Shown: piece by piece, positions 8,301 through 16,948 of the stretch
How positions within the stretch are numbered: position 1 is the first letter of the stretch
Layout of the letters: each line of letters begins with the position of its first letter
Assembly (NCBI GenBank): GCA_000585055.1
Contig: JEMX01000081.1
Coordinates: forward strand, 1 to 41,295
Source: Candidatus Accumulibacter appositus
GTDB taxonomy: Bacteria > Pseudomonadota > Gammaproteobacteria > Burkholderiales > Rhodocyclaceae
Direction: 5' to 3'
Length of the DNA: 41,295 bases
Position numbers and translations under genes: made by a program
The notes under the pieces: generated by a model
Told to the model about the DNA's origin: nothing
What the model saw: only the letters and a program-made list of their open reading frames with translations
Databases searched by the model: none

Positions 8301-8918
8301 ATGCTCCGTTTCCCGATATTTAGCTCCCTGCTGCTCGCCGGACTGTTGCTGCTTGCCCCGGCTGCACAGGCGGCGCGCACCATACTGGTCTTTGGCGATT
8401 CGCTTTCCGCGGGCTACGGTATCCGCCAGGATGCGTCCTGGCCAGCCTTGCTAGCCCGACGCCTGCAGGAGAAAAAGCTCGATTATAGCGTCGTCAATGC
8501 CAGCATCTCGGGAGAAACATCCGCCGGAGGCCGCACACGCATCGCCGCGGCGCTGAAGAAGTACGCGCCGCAGGTAGTAATCATCGCTCTCGGCGCCAAC
8601 GACGGCTTGCGTGGCCTGCCGGTGGCACAGCTGCGTGCGAACCTCAGCGCCATCGTCAGCAGCGCCCAGAAGAACAAGGCGCAGGTGCTCCTGGTCGGGC
8701 AGCGCATCCCACCCAACTATGGTGCTTACGCGACTGAATTCGAGAAGACTTTCGGCGCCGTCGCTGCAGCCCACCAGGCCGCGCTGGTCGACTTCCTGCT
8801 GGCAGGGGTGGCAACCAAACCACAGCTGTTTCAGGCCGACAATCTGCACCCTACCGCAGCCGCACAGCCCCAGCTGCTCGACAACGTCTGGCAAGGGCTG
8901 GCGCCGCTGCTAGAATAG
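8301..8918 (+). CDS. tesA: Arylesterase/acyl-CoA thioesterase TesA, periplasmic
   Basis: This 205-residue SGNH-hydrolase is exported by a signal peptide (hydrophobic residues 8-20, cleavage likely after AQA at 24). The nucleophile is S34 in GDSLSAGYG. The oxyanion residues are G71 (SGETSAGG) and N100 (GAND), and D180-N-L-H183 completes the triad. The family hydrolyses thioesters, aryl esters and lysophospholipids. It is transcribed away from ybbA with just 6 bp between start codons, so each promoter must lie inside the opposing gene. Composite repeat copy A begins 14 bp after its stop. Confidence 0.93.
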   Translation: MLRFPIFSSLLLAGLLLLAPAAQAARTILVFGDSLSAGYGIRQDASWPALLARRLQEKKLDYSVVNASISGETSAGGRTRIAAALKKYAPQVVIIALGANDGLRGLPVAQLRANLSAIVSSAQKNKAQVLLVGQRIPPNYGAYATEFEKTFGAVAAAHQAALVDFLLAGVATKPQLFQADNLHPTAAAQPQLLDNVWQGLAPLLE

Positions 8919-8932
8919 CGGGTTGTCAGCCA

Positions 8933-9056
8933 AACGGTCATCACGGTCGAGATACCCCAGATCATGAAAGCCATGACCGTTTTCCCTCTCTTCCCCGACC
9001 CTTCTCCCGCGAGGAGAAGGGAGCATCGAGAGTCGCTTGCGCGACTTTCACGGTAA
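8933..9056 (+). repeat. Composite three-hairpin extragenic repeat, copy A
   Basis: Three inverted repeats stand in a row: AACGGTCAT 8933-8941 with ATGACCGTT 8973-8981; CCCTTCTCC 8999-9007 with GGAGAAGGG 9013-9021; and AGTCGC 9031-9036 with GCGACT 9041-9046, ending in TTTCACGGTAA. Copy B at 37439 has the same order and nearly the same sequence. The element sits between tesA and the selenouridine synthase gene. Confidence 0.8.
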
Positions 9057-9089
9057 CGCCAAGGACTCGCAGAGCATGCACGCAGCCCT

Positions 9090-10142
9090 ATGAAACGCGA
9101 TATTGCAACCCTCGAGCAGCTCAGCGATCTTTTCTCCTTTGACCAGATCATCGACGTTCGCTCGCCGGGTGAGTTCGCCGAAGACCATATCCCGTACTCG
9201 ATCAACTGCCCGGTACTCGACAACCAGCAACGTATCGAAATCGGCACCCTCTATAAACAGGCGTCGCCCTTCGAAGCCAAGAAACTTGGCGCGGCCTACG
9301 TGTCCACCAACATCGCCAGGCATCTGCAGGCGCAGTTCCTCGACCGCCCGAAGAACTGGCGGCCGCTGATCGTCTGCTGGCGTGGCGGGCAGCGCAGCGG
9401 CGCCATGACCCACGTTTTCCGGCGTATCGGCTGGGACGCGCAGCAGCTGGAAGGCGGCTACAAGGCCTATCGCCGACTGGTCGTCGAAGAACTCGCCGAG
9501 CGACCGCGAAAGCTGCAGTTCAAGGTCCTCTGCGGCGCCACCGGCAGTGCCAAAAGCCGCATTTTGCAGGCCATTGGCCGGCGCGGCGAGCAAGTGCTCG
9601 ATCTCGAGGAGCTTGCCTGCCACAAGGGTTCGGTGCTCGGCGTCCTGCCCGACTCGGCGCAGCCCTCGCAGAAGATGTTCGAGTCGCAACTGCTTACCGC
9701 GCTGCGCGCGCTCGACGCCGACCGCCCGGTCTATGTCGAAGCCGAGAGCCGCAAAATCGGTTCGCTGCAAGTGCCGGCGGCGCTGATCGAAGCGATGCGC
9801 GGCGGCGAATGCTTCACGATTGAAGCGTCTTTTTCTGCCCGGGTCGATTTTCTCTTGCGCGACTACGACTATTTCCTGCTTGCTCCCGAGCGACTAAATG
9901 CCTGCCTGCACCCCTTGCGCAAGCTGCACAGCGTGGAAACCCTCCAGCGCTGGCAAGACTACGTGCGCCACGCGCAGTGGCGAGAACTGGTCAGCGAACT
10001 GCTCGAACTGCACTATGACCCGCTCTACAATCGCTCGCAAACGCGAAACTATGGTGGCTTCGCGACGCCGGCACTGTTCACCAGCGACGACCTGTCGCCC
10101 GCTGGCGTCGAGGCCCTGGCGCTGAGAGTCTGCGGTGGATAG
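9090..10142 (+). CDS. selU: tRNA 2-selenouridine synthase SelU/MnmH
   Basis: This 350-residue enzyme replaces sulfur by selenium in 2-thiouridine at the wobble position of Lys, Glu and Gln tRNAs, via a geranylated intermediate, using selenophosphate. Residues 1-130 are a rhodanese domain (IDVRSPGEFAEDHIP; active C96 in VCWRGGQRSG). The C-terminal part is a P-loop domain with GATGSAKS at 149-156. In that loop the residue before the lysine is Ala instead of the usual Gly, a small deviation. The partner gene selD is not in this window. The start ATG 9090 follows repeat copy A by about 30 bp, with no strong ribosome site. Confidence 0.93.
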   Translation: MKRDIATLEQLSDLFSFDQIIDVRSPGEFAEDHIPYSINCPVLDNQQRIEIGTLYKQASPFEAKKLGAAYVSTNIARHLQAQFLDRPKNWRPLIVCWRGGQRSGAMTHVFRRIGWDAQQLEGGYKAYRRLVVEELAERPRKLQFKVLCGATGSAKSRILQAIGRRGEQVLDLEELACHKGSVLGVLPDSAQPSQKMFESQLLTALRALDADRPVYVEAESRKIGSLQVPAALIEAMRGGECFTIEASFSARVDFLLRDYDYFLLAPERLNACLHPLRKLHSVETLQRWQDYVRHAQWRELVSELLELHYDPLYNRSQTRNYGGFATPALFTSDDLSPAGVEALALRVCGG

Positions 10143-10180
10143 TTAGCTAGCCGGGTAGGCGAGGCATCACCGGGAGTCCC

Positions 10181-10726
10181 TCAGAGCAGGACCGCCGACG
10201 TCCCTCGGGTGGCGCACAGGCGCTGTACCATCGCTGGTTTCGGCACATCGACCTGACCTTCCTCGAAAGCCACCACCTGCCAGCCGCGCTGCTGCACCCA
10301 GCCGAGCATCTCCTGCGAGCGCAGCAGAAACGCCGGATTCGACGGCCTGCCGTGGCGCTCATTGCCGACCATAAAGGTTTCGTAGAGCAGGACCCCGGGT
10401 TCGGCGAGACAGGCCAGGAGGTCGTCGAGGCGCGGACGAAACAGGTAGTTGGTGACCACGATGCCCGCGAACAGGCGACCGTGGTACGGCCAGCTGCCGT
10501 CTTCAAGATCGGCCTGGCGTGGCGTCACCCGCCCGAGGCCCTGCAGCGCGGCAAGCCCCAGGGGGCTGCGATCGACCGCCTCGACACGGTAGCCGAGCCC
10601 GGCCAGCAAACGCGCATGGCGACCACTTCCACAGGCCAGATCGAGCACCTCGCCGTGCTCTGGGATCAGGCGCGCAAAACGACGCACCCAGGGCGATGGG
10701 GGCGATTCATCAGGAGAAGCTGCCAT
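10181..10726 (-). CDS. SAM-dependent class I methyltransferase
   Basis: This 181-residue protein has motif I VLDLACGSGRHARLLA and the acidic end of strand two VEAVDRSPLG, typical of the TehB-like small-molecule methyltransferases; the substrate is unknown. The start at 10726 (MAASPDESPPSP) follows a GGAAGGAAG ribosome site. The frame is open further upstream but shows nothing family-like. It is convergent with selU (38 bp apart) and divergent from the OsmC-family gene, with 50 bp between starts. Confidence 0.85.
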   Translation of the reverse strand: MAASPDESPPSPWVRRFARLIPEHGEVLDLACGSGRHARLLAGLGYRVEAVDRSPLGLAALQGLGRVTPRQADLEDGSWPYHGRLFAGIVVTNYLFRPRLDDLLACLAEPGVLLYETFMVGNERHGRPSNPAFLLRSQEMLGWVQQRGWQVVAFEEGQVDVPKPAMVQRLCATRGTSAVLL

Positions 10727-10776
10727 ACGCGGTCTTCCTTCCTTTATCATTAGGCAAAACTTTCGGAGAGCACAGC

Positions 10777-11223
10777 ATGGCACAAGAAAAAGCGCCCGTG
10801 GTCGTCAGCGAAAACGGCCGGGGGCCCTACCAACAAACGGTTCATGTCGGCAAGCACACGCTAATTGCCGACGAACCGCCAGCCTTGGGTGGCGAAGATG
10901 CCGGCCCCGAACCCATGGACTTCCTGCTCGCCGGCCTCGGTGCCTGCACCTCGATCACCCTGCGCATGTATGCCGAACGCAAGGATTGGCCGCTAACCGG
11001 GGTCAGCGTCGCGCTGACCCACGACAGGCTCGAGCTTGACGACGGCCGCGGCATGGTCGATTGCGTCGGCCGCGTAATCACCCTCGAAGGCGAGCTGTCC
11101 GCGGAGCAGCGGCAGCGACTGCTGGCCATTGCCAACAAGTGCCCGATGCACCGTACCCTGCAATCCAACACCCGCATCGACAGCCGGCTCAGCGACTTCT
11201 GCGCGGCAGCGGCCGCTGCCTAG
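10777..11223 (+). CDS. OsmC-family peroxiredoxin-like protein
   Basis: This 148-residue OsmC/YhfA-type protein carries both family cysteines: C57 in LLAGLGACTSITLRMYA and C122 in NKCPMHRTL. OsmC proteins reduce organic hydroperoxides with this pair; the YhfA branch is less characterised. The C-terminus ends in an Ala run (FCAAAAAA). ATG 10777 is preceded by GGAGAG. The 50-bp divergent gap contains the only space for its own promoter. Confidence 0.87.
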   Translation: MAQEKAPVVVSENGRGPYQQTVHVGKHTLIADEPPALGGEDAGPEPMDFLLAGLGACTSITLRMYAERKDWPLTGVSVALTHDRLELDDGRGMVDCVGRVITLEGELSAEQRQRLLAIANKCPMHRTLQSNTRIDSRLSDFCAAAAAA

Positions 11224-11447
11224 GCCGAGCTCCTCGGTATTGGGGAAGAGCCTAGGTCGGGGCACAACAACAGCGCCAAGGGCGCGCCTCGGCGCTTGCC
11301 CACGGCCTGCTCAAGGCGTGACAAATCTCACACGCAGGGGTCAGCGAGTCCGTCATATTTCGAGACTCGGCGGGCCATCTGTGGTAAATTGATGCGGTGC
11401 AACATCAACCTGTCTCGCGCCTCCAAGACACGAGGTGAAAGTCTCCA

Positions 11448-14138
11448 ATGCTAGAACATCACTACCTCACCACACTGTTTGAACCCAAGTCTGTCGCGGT
11501 AATCGGCGCCTCCGACCGAGAGAGCTCGGTCGGCAACGTGCTCTTCAAGAACATCCTCGATTCCGGCTACAAAGGTCGTCTGTATCCGATCAATACGCGG
11601 CACGACACGGTCCAGGGCGTGCCCGCGTACAAGTCCATCGAAGAGATCAGCGCCCGCGTCGAGCTGGCGATCATCGTCACCCGACCGCAGACGGTGCCGA
11701 AAATCGTCGAGCAATGCGGCCGCAGCGGCGTCAAGAACGCCATCGTCATCTCGTCCGGCTTTGCCGAAGCAGGTCACTCGGGTGCTGCACTCGAACGTAA
11801 GATGATGGAAATCGCCCGCAGCGACGGAGTCCGCCTGCTGGGCCCGAACTGCCTGGGGATCATCCGTCCGGATCTGGGCCTGAATGCCACTTTTGCGAGC
11901 GTGCACGCACACGTGGGCAATCTGGCCCTGGTGGCGCAGTCGGGCGCCATCTGCTCGGCCGTTCTCGACTGGGCCGCCAGCAACCGCATCGGCTTTTCCA
12001 GCGTCATCTCGCTGGGCGGCACCGCCGACGTCGACTTCGGTGAAATCCTCGACTACCTGATCTACGACAACCGCAGCCATTACATCCTGCTCTACGTCGA
12101 AGGCATTCGCGACGCCCGCCGCTTCATGAGCGCGCTGCGCTCGGCCGCCCGCGTCAAGCCGATTGTCCTGCTCAAGGCGGGTCGCCACGCGGGCGGACTG
12201 GCGGCCGTAGAAACGCACTCGGGCATGGCGGCCGGCTCCGATATCGTTTTCGATGCAGCCGTGCGCCGTGCGGGTGTCGTGCGCGTAAAAAACATCGGGC
12301 AGCTGTTCTACGCGGCCAAGGCACTGGCTTCAAAATTCCGGCCGCAAGGAAAGCGTCTGGCGATCATCACCAACGGTGGCGGCCCGGGAGCCATGGCCGC
12401 CGACCGTGCCGGCGACCTCGATATCCCCCTTGCCGAATTGTCACCAAGCACCATGCAGGTGCTCAACGCGAAGATGCCGGCGACCTGGTCGCAACGCAAT
12501 CCGGTGGACATCGAAGGCGATGCGACAGCCAAGCGTTATCACGACGCGATTCTCGCCGTTGCCGAGGACAGCGAAGTCGATGGCGTTCTGGTCATGCTCT
12601 CACCGCAGGCCATGACCGAACCGATGGAAGTCGCCAAAGCGGTCATCGAAGTCGACCTGCTGACCGCCAAGCCGATTCTCACCTGCTGGATGGGCGAGGA
12701 GCAGGTCGCTGCATCACGCACCATGCTCGAAGAAGCCGGTATCCCGTCTTTCCGGATGCCGGAAACCGCTGTCGAGCTCTACTACCATATCTCGACCTAC
12801 TACTGGAACCAGAAGCTTCTCCTGCAGACGCCGGCGCCCTTGTCCAAGGACGCGCGCCCGGAAACCGAAGGTTCCAAGATGTTGATCGACGCGGTCCTGC
12901 ACGAGCGCCGCAAGATCCTCTCGGAAATGGAATCGAAAGCGATCCTGCGCGCCTTCCGCATCCCCGTCGCGCAGACCATGGTCGCGCACACGCCGACCGA
13001 ATCGCTGCTGCTGGCCGAACAGATCGGTTTCCCGATTGCCATGAAGATCGATTCGCCGGACATCGTCCACAAGAGCGAAGTCGGCGGCGTGCGGCTGAAC
13101 ATCACCAATGCGCCGGCGGTTCGCAACGCCTATCACGACATCATCGAGACGATCAAGAAGCGACACCCGACGGCGCGCGTCAATGGCGTCTCGATCGAAC
13201 CCTACCTGGCGCGCCCCAACGGCCGTGAGCTGATGATCGGCGTGTCACGAGATCCAATCTTCGGTCCGATCATCACTTTTGGTGCCGGCGGCACCGAAGT
13301 CGAGGTGTTCAGCGACCGGGCCGTCGCGCTGCCACCGCTCAACCGCTTCCTGGCCCGCGATCTGATTGCTTCGACGCAGGTGTCAAAACTGCTCGACGAG
13401 TTCCGCAACATGCCGCCGGTCAACCGGGAAGCGCTGGAAGATGTCCTGCTGCATGTCTCGCAAATGATCTGTGAGCTGCCGTCCTTGCAGGAACTCGATC
13501 TCAACCCGCTGATCGTCGACGAAAACGGCGCCATCGCCGCCGACGCGCGCATCGTGATCGACTACGCCGCGCCATCCGGTGACCGCTATTCGCATATGGC
13601 GATCCACCCCTACCCGGTGCATCTGATCCAGGACTGGGAACTGCCTGATGGGCGCATGGTCACCATCCGCCCGATCCGCCCGGAAGACGCAGAGCGCGAA
13701 AGGCAGTTCGTCATCTCGATGTCCGAGGAGAGCAAGTACTACCGTTTCATGGACACCATCCGCGAGCTGACGCAGACCATGCTGGTACGCTTCACGCAGA
13801 TCGACTACGACCGCGAAATGGCGCTGATAGCGACGATTCTGGACGCCGAAGGCAAGGAAGTGCAGATTGCCGTCGCCCGCTACGTGACCAACCCGGACGG
13901 CGAATCGGTGGAGTTTGCTCTGGCCGTCGCCGATGACTGGCAAAAGCACGGCGTCGGCCGCAAGCTGATGAGCGCCCTGATCGCCTGCGCACGCGCCAAA
14001 GGCTACCGGACGGTCGTCGGCGACGTGCTGTCGATGAATACCAAGATGTTCAATCTGATGACCAAGCTCGGTTTCACCATCCATCCGCACCCGGACGACC
14101 CGGCGGTCAAGCGCGTCATCAAACCACTGAACAGCTAG
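11448..14138 (+). CDS. NDP-forming acyl-CoA synthetase fused to GNAT acetyltransferase (Pat-like)
   Basis: This 896-residue protein has, in order, a CoA-binding domain (SVAVIGASDR, residues 15-24), a succinyl-CoA-ligase-like part, an ATP-grasp domain (about 480-705; AMKIDSPDIVHKSEVGGV) and a C-terminal GNAT domain (about 725-885; WQKHGVGRKLMSALI is the acetyl-CoA loop). This is the architecture of Salmonella Pat/YfiQ, a protein lysine acetyltransferase that controls acetyl-CoA synthetase. Here H257 (THSGMAAG) sits where ADP-forming acyl-CoA synthetases carry their phospho-histidine, so ligase activity may be retained. The start is supported by GAGGTG upstream. It is monocistronic and ends before a symmetric terminator. 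Whether it is a ligase, a protein acetyltransferase or both cannot be decided here. Confidence 0.88.
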   Translation: MLEHHYLTTLFEPKSVAVIGASDRESSVGNVLFKNILDSGYKGRLYPINTRHDTVQGVPAYKSIEEISARVELAIIVTRPQTVPKIVEQCGRSGVKNAIVISSGFAEAGHSGAALERKMMEIARSDGVRLLGPNCLGIIRPDLGLNATFASVHAHVGNLALVAQSGAICSAVLDWAASNRIGFSSVISLGGTADVDFGEILDYLIYDNRSHYILLYVEGIRDARRFMSALRSAARVKPIVLLKAGRHAGGLAAVETHSGMAAGSDIVFDAAVRRAGVVRVKNIGQLFYAAKALASKFRPQGKRLAIITNGGGPGAMAADRAGDLDIPLAELSPSTMQVLNAKMPATWSQRNPVDIEGDATAKRYHDAILAVAEDSEVDGVLVMLSPQAMTEPMEVAKAVIEVDLLTAKPILTCWMGEEQVAASRTMLEEAGIPSFRMPETAVELYYHISTYYWNQKLLLQTPAPLSKDARPETEGSKMLIDAVLHERRKILSEMESKAILRAFRIPVAQTMVAHTPTESLLLAEQIGFPIAMKIDSPDIVHKSEVGGVRLNITNAPAVRNAYHDIIETIKKRHPTARVNGVSIEPYLARPNGRELMIGVSRDPIFGPIITFGAGGTEVEVFSDRAVALPPLNRFLARDLIASTQVSKLLDEFRNMPPVNREALEDVLLHVSQMICELPSLQELDLNPLIVDENGAIAADARIVIDYAAPSGDRYSHMAIHPYPVHLIQDWELPDGRMVTIRPIRPEDAERERQFVISMSEESKYYRFMDTIRELTQTMLVRFTQIDYDREMALIATILDAEGKEVQIAVARYVTNPDGESVEFALAVADDWQKHGVGRKLMSALIACARAKGYRTVVGDVLSMNTKMFNLMTKLGFTIHPHPDDPAVKRVIKPLNS

Positions 14139-14229
14139 GGCGCAGCCTATCCCCTATTCCCAGCCGGGCAGCCGCGCGTGCCGTCGCTGCATGCCCGTCG
14201 CGGCCCTGGCCTTCGAGCAAGGTCCGCGA

Positions 14230-14267
14230 AAAAGGCGACCAGCCCCTGCGCGGGCCGGTCGCCTTTT
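14230..14267. terminator. Bidirectional rho-independent terminator
   Basis: AAAAGGCGACC (14230-14240) pairs perfectly with GGTCGCCTTTT (14257-14267). The A-run on one side and the T-run on the other allow use in both directions. It lies between the convergent Pat-like gene and the DUF3460 gene. Confidence 0.85.
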
Positions 14268-14289
14268 GCCGCAAACTCCCGGAAGACGC

Positions 14290-14487
14290 TTACTGCTGTT
14301 CGAAATTCACGTCGTAGGGATAGGGGCGAGGCGGCTCGCTGGCTTCCCGGTAGGCTTTCTGCTCGTCGAGATCGGTCTTCTTGTCCCAGAAGATCGCACG
14401 ACCACGGCTTTGGTCTTCGAGCCACTCCGGATGCTTGGCCAGCATTTCGCGCATGAACTTGGTGTGTTCGGATTCGTACAAGGCCAT
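14290..14487 (-). CDS. DUF3460 family small protein
   Basis: This 65-residue protein (MALYESEHTKFMREML, then HPEWLEDQSRGRAIFWDK) matches the betaproteobacterial DUF3460 family, whose function is unknown. The start at 14487 follows GGGGAG by 8 nt and gives the family's usual N-terminus. An in-frame ATG at 14529 would add 14 residues. It is probably soluble, with no motifs of known function. Confidence 0.8.
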   Translation of the reverse strand: MALYESEHTKFMREMLAKHPEWLEDQSRGRAIFWDKKTDLDEQKAYREASEPPRPYPYDVNFEQQ

Positions 14488-14543
14488 CTGGCCTACTCCC
14501 CATGAAGAAACGGCTTTAATCAGCGACATCGTCCAGCCATGGA

Positions 14544-16037
14544 TTATACGCTGGCTGCCGGCGGACTGTCAGCGATGCCCACCCTCACGTGCCGCGGCGC
14601 GGCCAAGCGCGGCCGGTCCAAGCGGCGAACCCAGAACAGCTCGTGCCGACGAACGGCTTTGCGGAAAAACTCGTTTTCACCGCTCGCCGGCCACTGCCGA
14701 GCGGCGAGCCGTTTCTGAATCGCCCGCCGCAGGCGTTTCTTGAACGGTAGCCGCCCTTGCAGGTCGTGTTGCATGGCCAGAGCCATGGCCTTGTCGAGCT
14801 GCACTGCATCGCTCAGGCAGGGGCTCCACAGGGCATCGGGTGGCAAGGGTGCCAACGCTGGCGGCAGGGCAATGCCCTGTCCGGCCGGGCCCATCGGCCA
14901 GCGATCGTTATCGTGCAGGTGATTGGCGTAGAGGAGGCCAATTTCCGGCTTCCACGACGAGCGCTCGACGGCCTGCAGCAGCGCCTGCGCGCCGGCCACA
15001 TGGTCGGCGTGCGGATCCAGCTCGGGGTGCGGCATGACGACAACTTCGGGGCGGAACTGCTCGAGCAAGGCGACCAGATCGGCCAGCAGATTGTTCCCGC
15101 ACGGCAGACCGTCGGCGTCGGCCGGCAGGGGAAATGGATTGTGCGCTCGTGCCGAGCGCACATCGGCTTCACCCGACTCGCGTGAAGGCCACGGCCGCTC
15201 GGGTTCGGCGAGCATCGCCGGCAGTTGCAGGCAGTAGTAGCCCAGGTGCACGCAACGGCTTTGCGGGACACCGCCCCAGAGGGGCACGGCCAGGCTGTCC
15301 CAGGTCCGCAGGCGCCCTTTCAGGCGCGCCGCGGCAGCCGCATCCAGGCCCAGGCAGCGATAGCGATCGGCTTCGATCTCGCCCTGGGTCAGGGTGACGA
15401 TGCTGAGCTGCGCTCCTTGGCCAGCCTCGGCAGCCAGGGCAGCACCACTATAGAGGCCAAAAGCGGCCAGTTCGGCGTCGTCGGCGTGTGGCGCGATGAT
15501 CATCATTCGCCGTTGCGCGTAATCGGGGTTGTCCAGCACGTAGAGGGTGGCGGTCGCCGGCAGGCGACAGAAGCGACCGCAGATCGATAGCTGGCCGCTG
15601 GCCAGTGCCGCCGCTTGCCCGGACAGGTTCAGATAGCGCCGCCCTCGCACGCCGCGCTCGAAATCCTGCCGGTCATCGCCCAGCACGACGTGCGGATCGA
15701 GACAACGGCCGAGGACGGTGCTGCGCAGGTGCAGCTCGATAAGCAGCGTCTCGCCGGCGGCCAGCGGCGCACTCAACTGCACGCGTCCGTCGCTCAGCGT
15801 GACGCTCTGTCGCGCCGTGCCGGCCGGGAAAGCATACTGATAGTCTTCCTGCGGCGAATAGAAGAGATGGTCGGCGAACCAGGCCTCGTGCGCCACCCAG
15901 GCGCAGAGCAACAATACCGGCAACAGCCACCAAGCGACGAAGATCGCCAGGGCGGCGAGCAGCAGCACGGCCGCCAAAAGGAAGAAACGCTTGCGCTGGC
16001 GATGTCGCTGCAGCAATTGCTGTTTTCTTGAAGTCAT
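14544..16037 (-). CDS. dnpA: Membrane-anchored PIG-L/LmbE-type de-N-acetylase (DnpA-like)
   Basis: This 497-residue protein starts with a basic stretch and two closely spaced membrane segments (about 17-48). A beta-rich region follows (about 70-175), then a PIG-L deacetylase domain with the zinc motif P-H184-A-D186-D187-A-E. The third ligand lies in HPELDPHADH, near the middle of the second half. PIG-L enzymes remove N-acetyl groups from sugar conjugates. The gene starts 14 bp after the stop of the Mig-14 gene, as an operon. In Pseudomonas aeruginosa a de-N-acetylase gene (dnpA, PA5002) adjoins mig-14 (PA5003) at the LPS core locus, so this is likely its counterpart. The start is ATG 16037; the open frame runs 15 codons further. 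Confidence 0.8.
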   Translation of the reverse strand: MTSRKQQLLQRHRQRKRFFLLAAVLLLAALAIFVAWWLLPVLLLCAWVAHEAWFADHLFYSPQEDYQYAFPAGTARQSVTLSDGRVQLSAPLAAGETLLIELHLRSTVLGRCLDPHVVLGDDRQDFERGVRGRRYLNLSGQAAALASGQLSICGRFCRLPATATLYVLDNPDYAQRRMMIIAPHADDAELAAFGLYSGAALAAEAGQGAQLSIVTLTQGEIEADRYRCLGLDAAAAARLKGRLRTWDSLAVPLWGGVPQSRCVHLGYYCLQLPAMLAEPERPWPSRESGEADVRSARAHNPFPLPADADGLPCGNNLLADLVALLEQFRPEVVVMPHPELDPHADHVAGAQALLQAVERSSWKPEIGLLYANHLHDNDRWPMGPAGQGIALPPALAPLPPDALWSPCLSDAVQLDKAMALAMQHDLQGRLPFKKRLRRAIQKRLAARQWPASGENEFFRKAVRRHELFWVRRLDRPRLAAPRHVRVGIADSPPAASV

Positions 16038-16051
16038 GGACCTGCTGCTCT

Positions 16052-16948
16052 CTAGATGTGATAAGCCGGCACCCGGTGGCACCAGCGATCCTTGTACTCA
16101 CGATCGGCACGACCAAAGGAAAAGCGCAAGGGTTTGCCGAGCGCGCGCGCGTCGGCCCAGGCGCTCTGCGTATTCAGGTAGCTGAGTACGCTTCCCGGGC
16201 TGAACTCACGCGTTTCGGGGTCGACACCGCCATTGATGTATTCCAGCGAAATCCACGCCGGGGCTTCGACACGGTAGAGAATCTGGACGGCAATCGGCTG
16301 CTCCTTGCGCAACAGGACGGCACCGGTCATGAATGCACGCAGCAGCGCGAACACTTCCGTCAGATGCGCGTGCCCCCTGGCCGCGAATCCCCAGCGGCGC
16401 AGGAAGAGATCGCCATACATGGCGGCCTGCTCGGACGGCGAAAAATCGAGCATCTGGCGTACCTGTCCGCCGGCCTCTTCGAGCAGGCGTAGCTCACGAC
16501 GCTGGTTGTAGCGAAACTTCTTCGAGTAGTCCTCGGGCGCACGCGCCAGCGCCAAGCCTTCGGGCTGCGCCTTGAGTTCGCTGATCCGTTCGGCATTGAG
16601 CTCAGACACGTAGCGCATGCGCTGGCGCACCGGCACACAGGCCTGCGCATCGATCGGCAGGATCACCTCGGCATTTCCCAGGTCGAAGAGGCCGCGCTGA
16701 CCACGTTTCTTCAGCACCTCCTTGGACAAGGCGAGGTAGCGTCCCCAGCAGGGAATCGCCGCGAGCAACTGCTCGCCGGAGAAATAGCCAAGATAACGCA
16801 CCGGGATCCCTGCCAGCGCCGAGAGTCGCTCGACGACCAGCGGGTGGGTGAACACGCTGCCGCCCAAGCGCTGCCAAGCGGCGGCATAGGTGGCAGCGTC
16901 AATTTCTGTCCAGCCGCGCTCGCGCCACATTCGCAAGCGATTCAACAT
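16052..16948 (-). CDS. mig-14: Mig-14 family GNAT-fold protein (antimicrobial peptide resistance family)
   Basis: This protein of about 298 residues matches the Mig-14 family, recognised by GGSVFTHP, FDLGNAEVILPI, YSKKFRYNQRRELRLLEE, EYINGGVDPE, SPGSVLSYLNTQ and SFGRADREYKDRWC. Mig-14 is a FemAB/GNAT-like protein linked to resistance to cationic peptides in Salmonella and Pseudomonas; its acceptor is not established. There is no signal peptide. The start is uncertain: ATG 16948 is chosen, but GTG 16990 and ATG 16930 are in frame. It is the first gene of an operon with the deacetylase. Confidence 0.85.
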   Translation of the reverse strand: MLNRLRMWRERGWTEIDAATYAAAWQRLGGSVFTHPLVVERLSALAGIPVRYLGYFSGEQLLAAIPCWGRYLALSKEVLKKRGQRGLFDLGNAEVILPIDAQACVPVRQRMRYVSELNAERISELKAQPEGLALARAPEDYSKKFRYNQRRELRLLEEAGGQVRQMLDFSPSEQAAMYGDLFLRRWGFAARGHAHLTEVFALLRAFMTGAVLLRKEQPIAVQILYRVEAPAWISLEYINGGVDPETREFSPGSVLSYLNTQSAWADARALGKPLRFSFGRADREYKDRWCHRVPAYHI

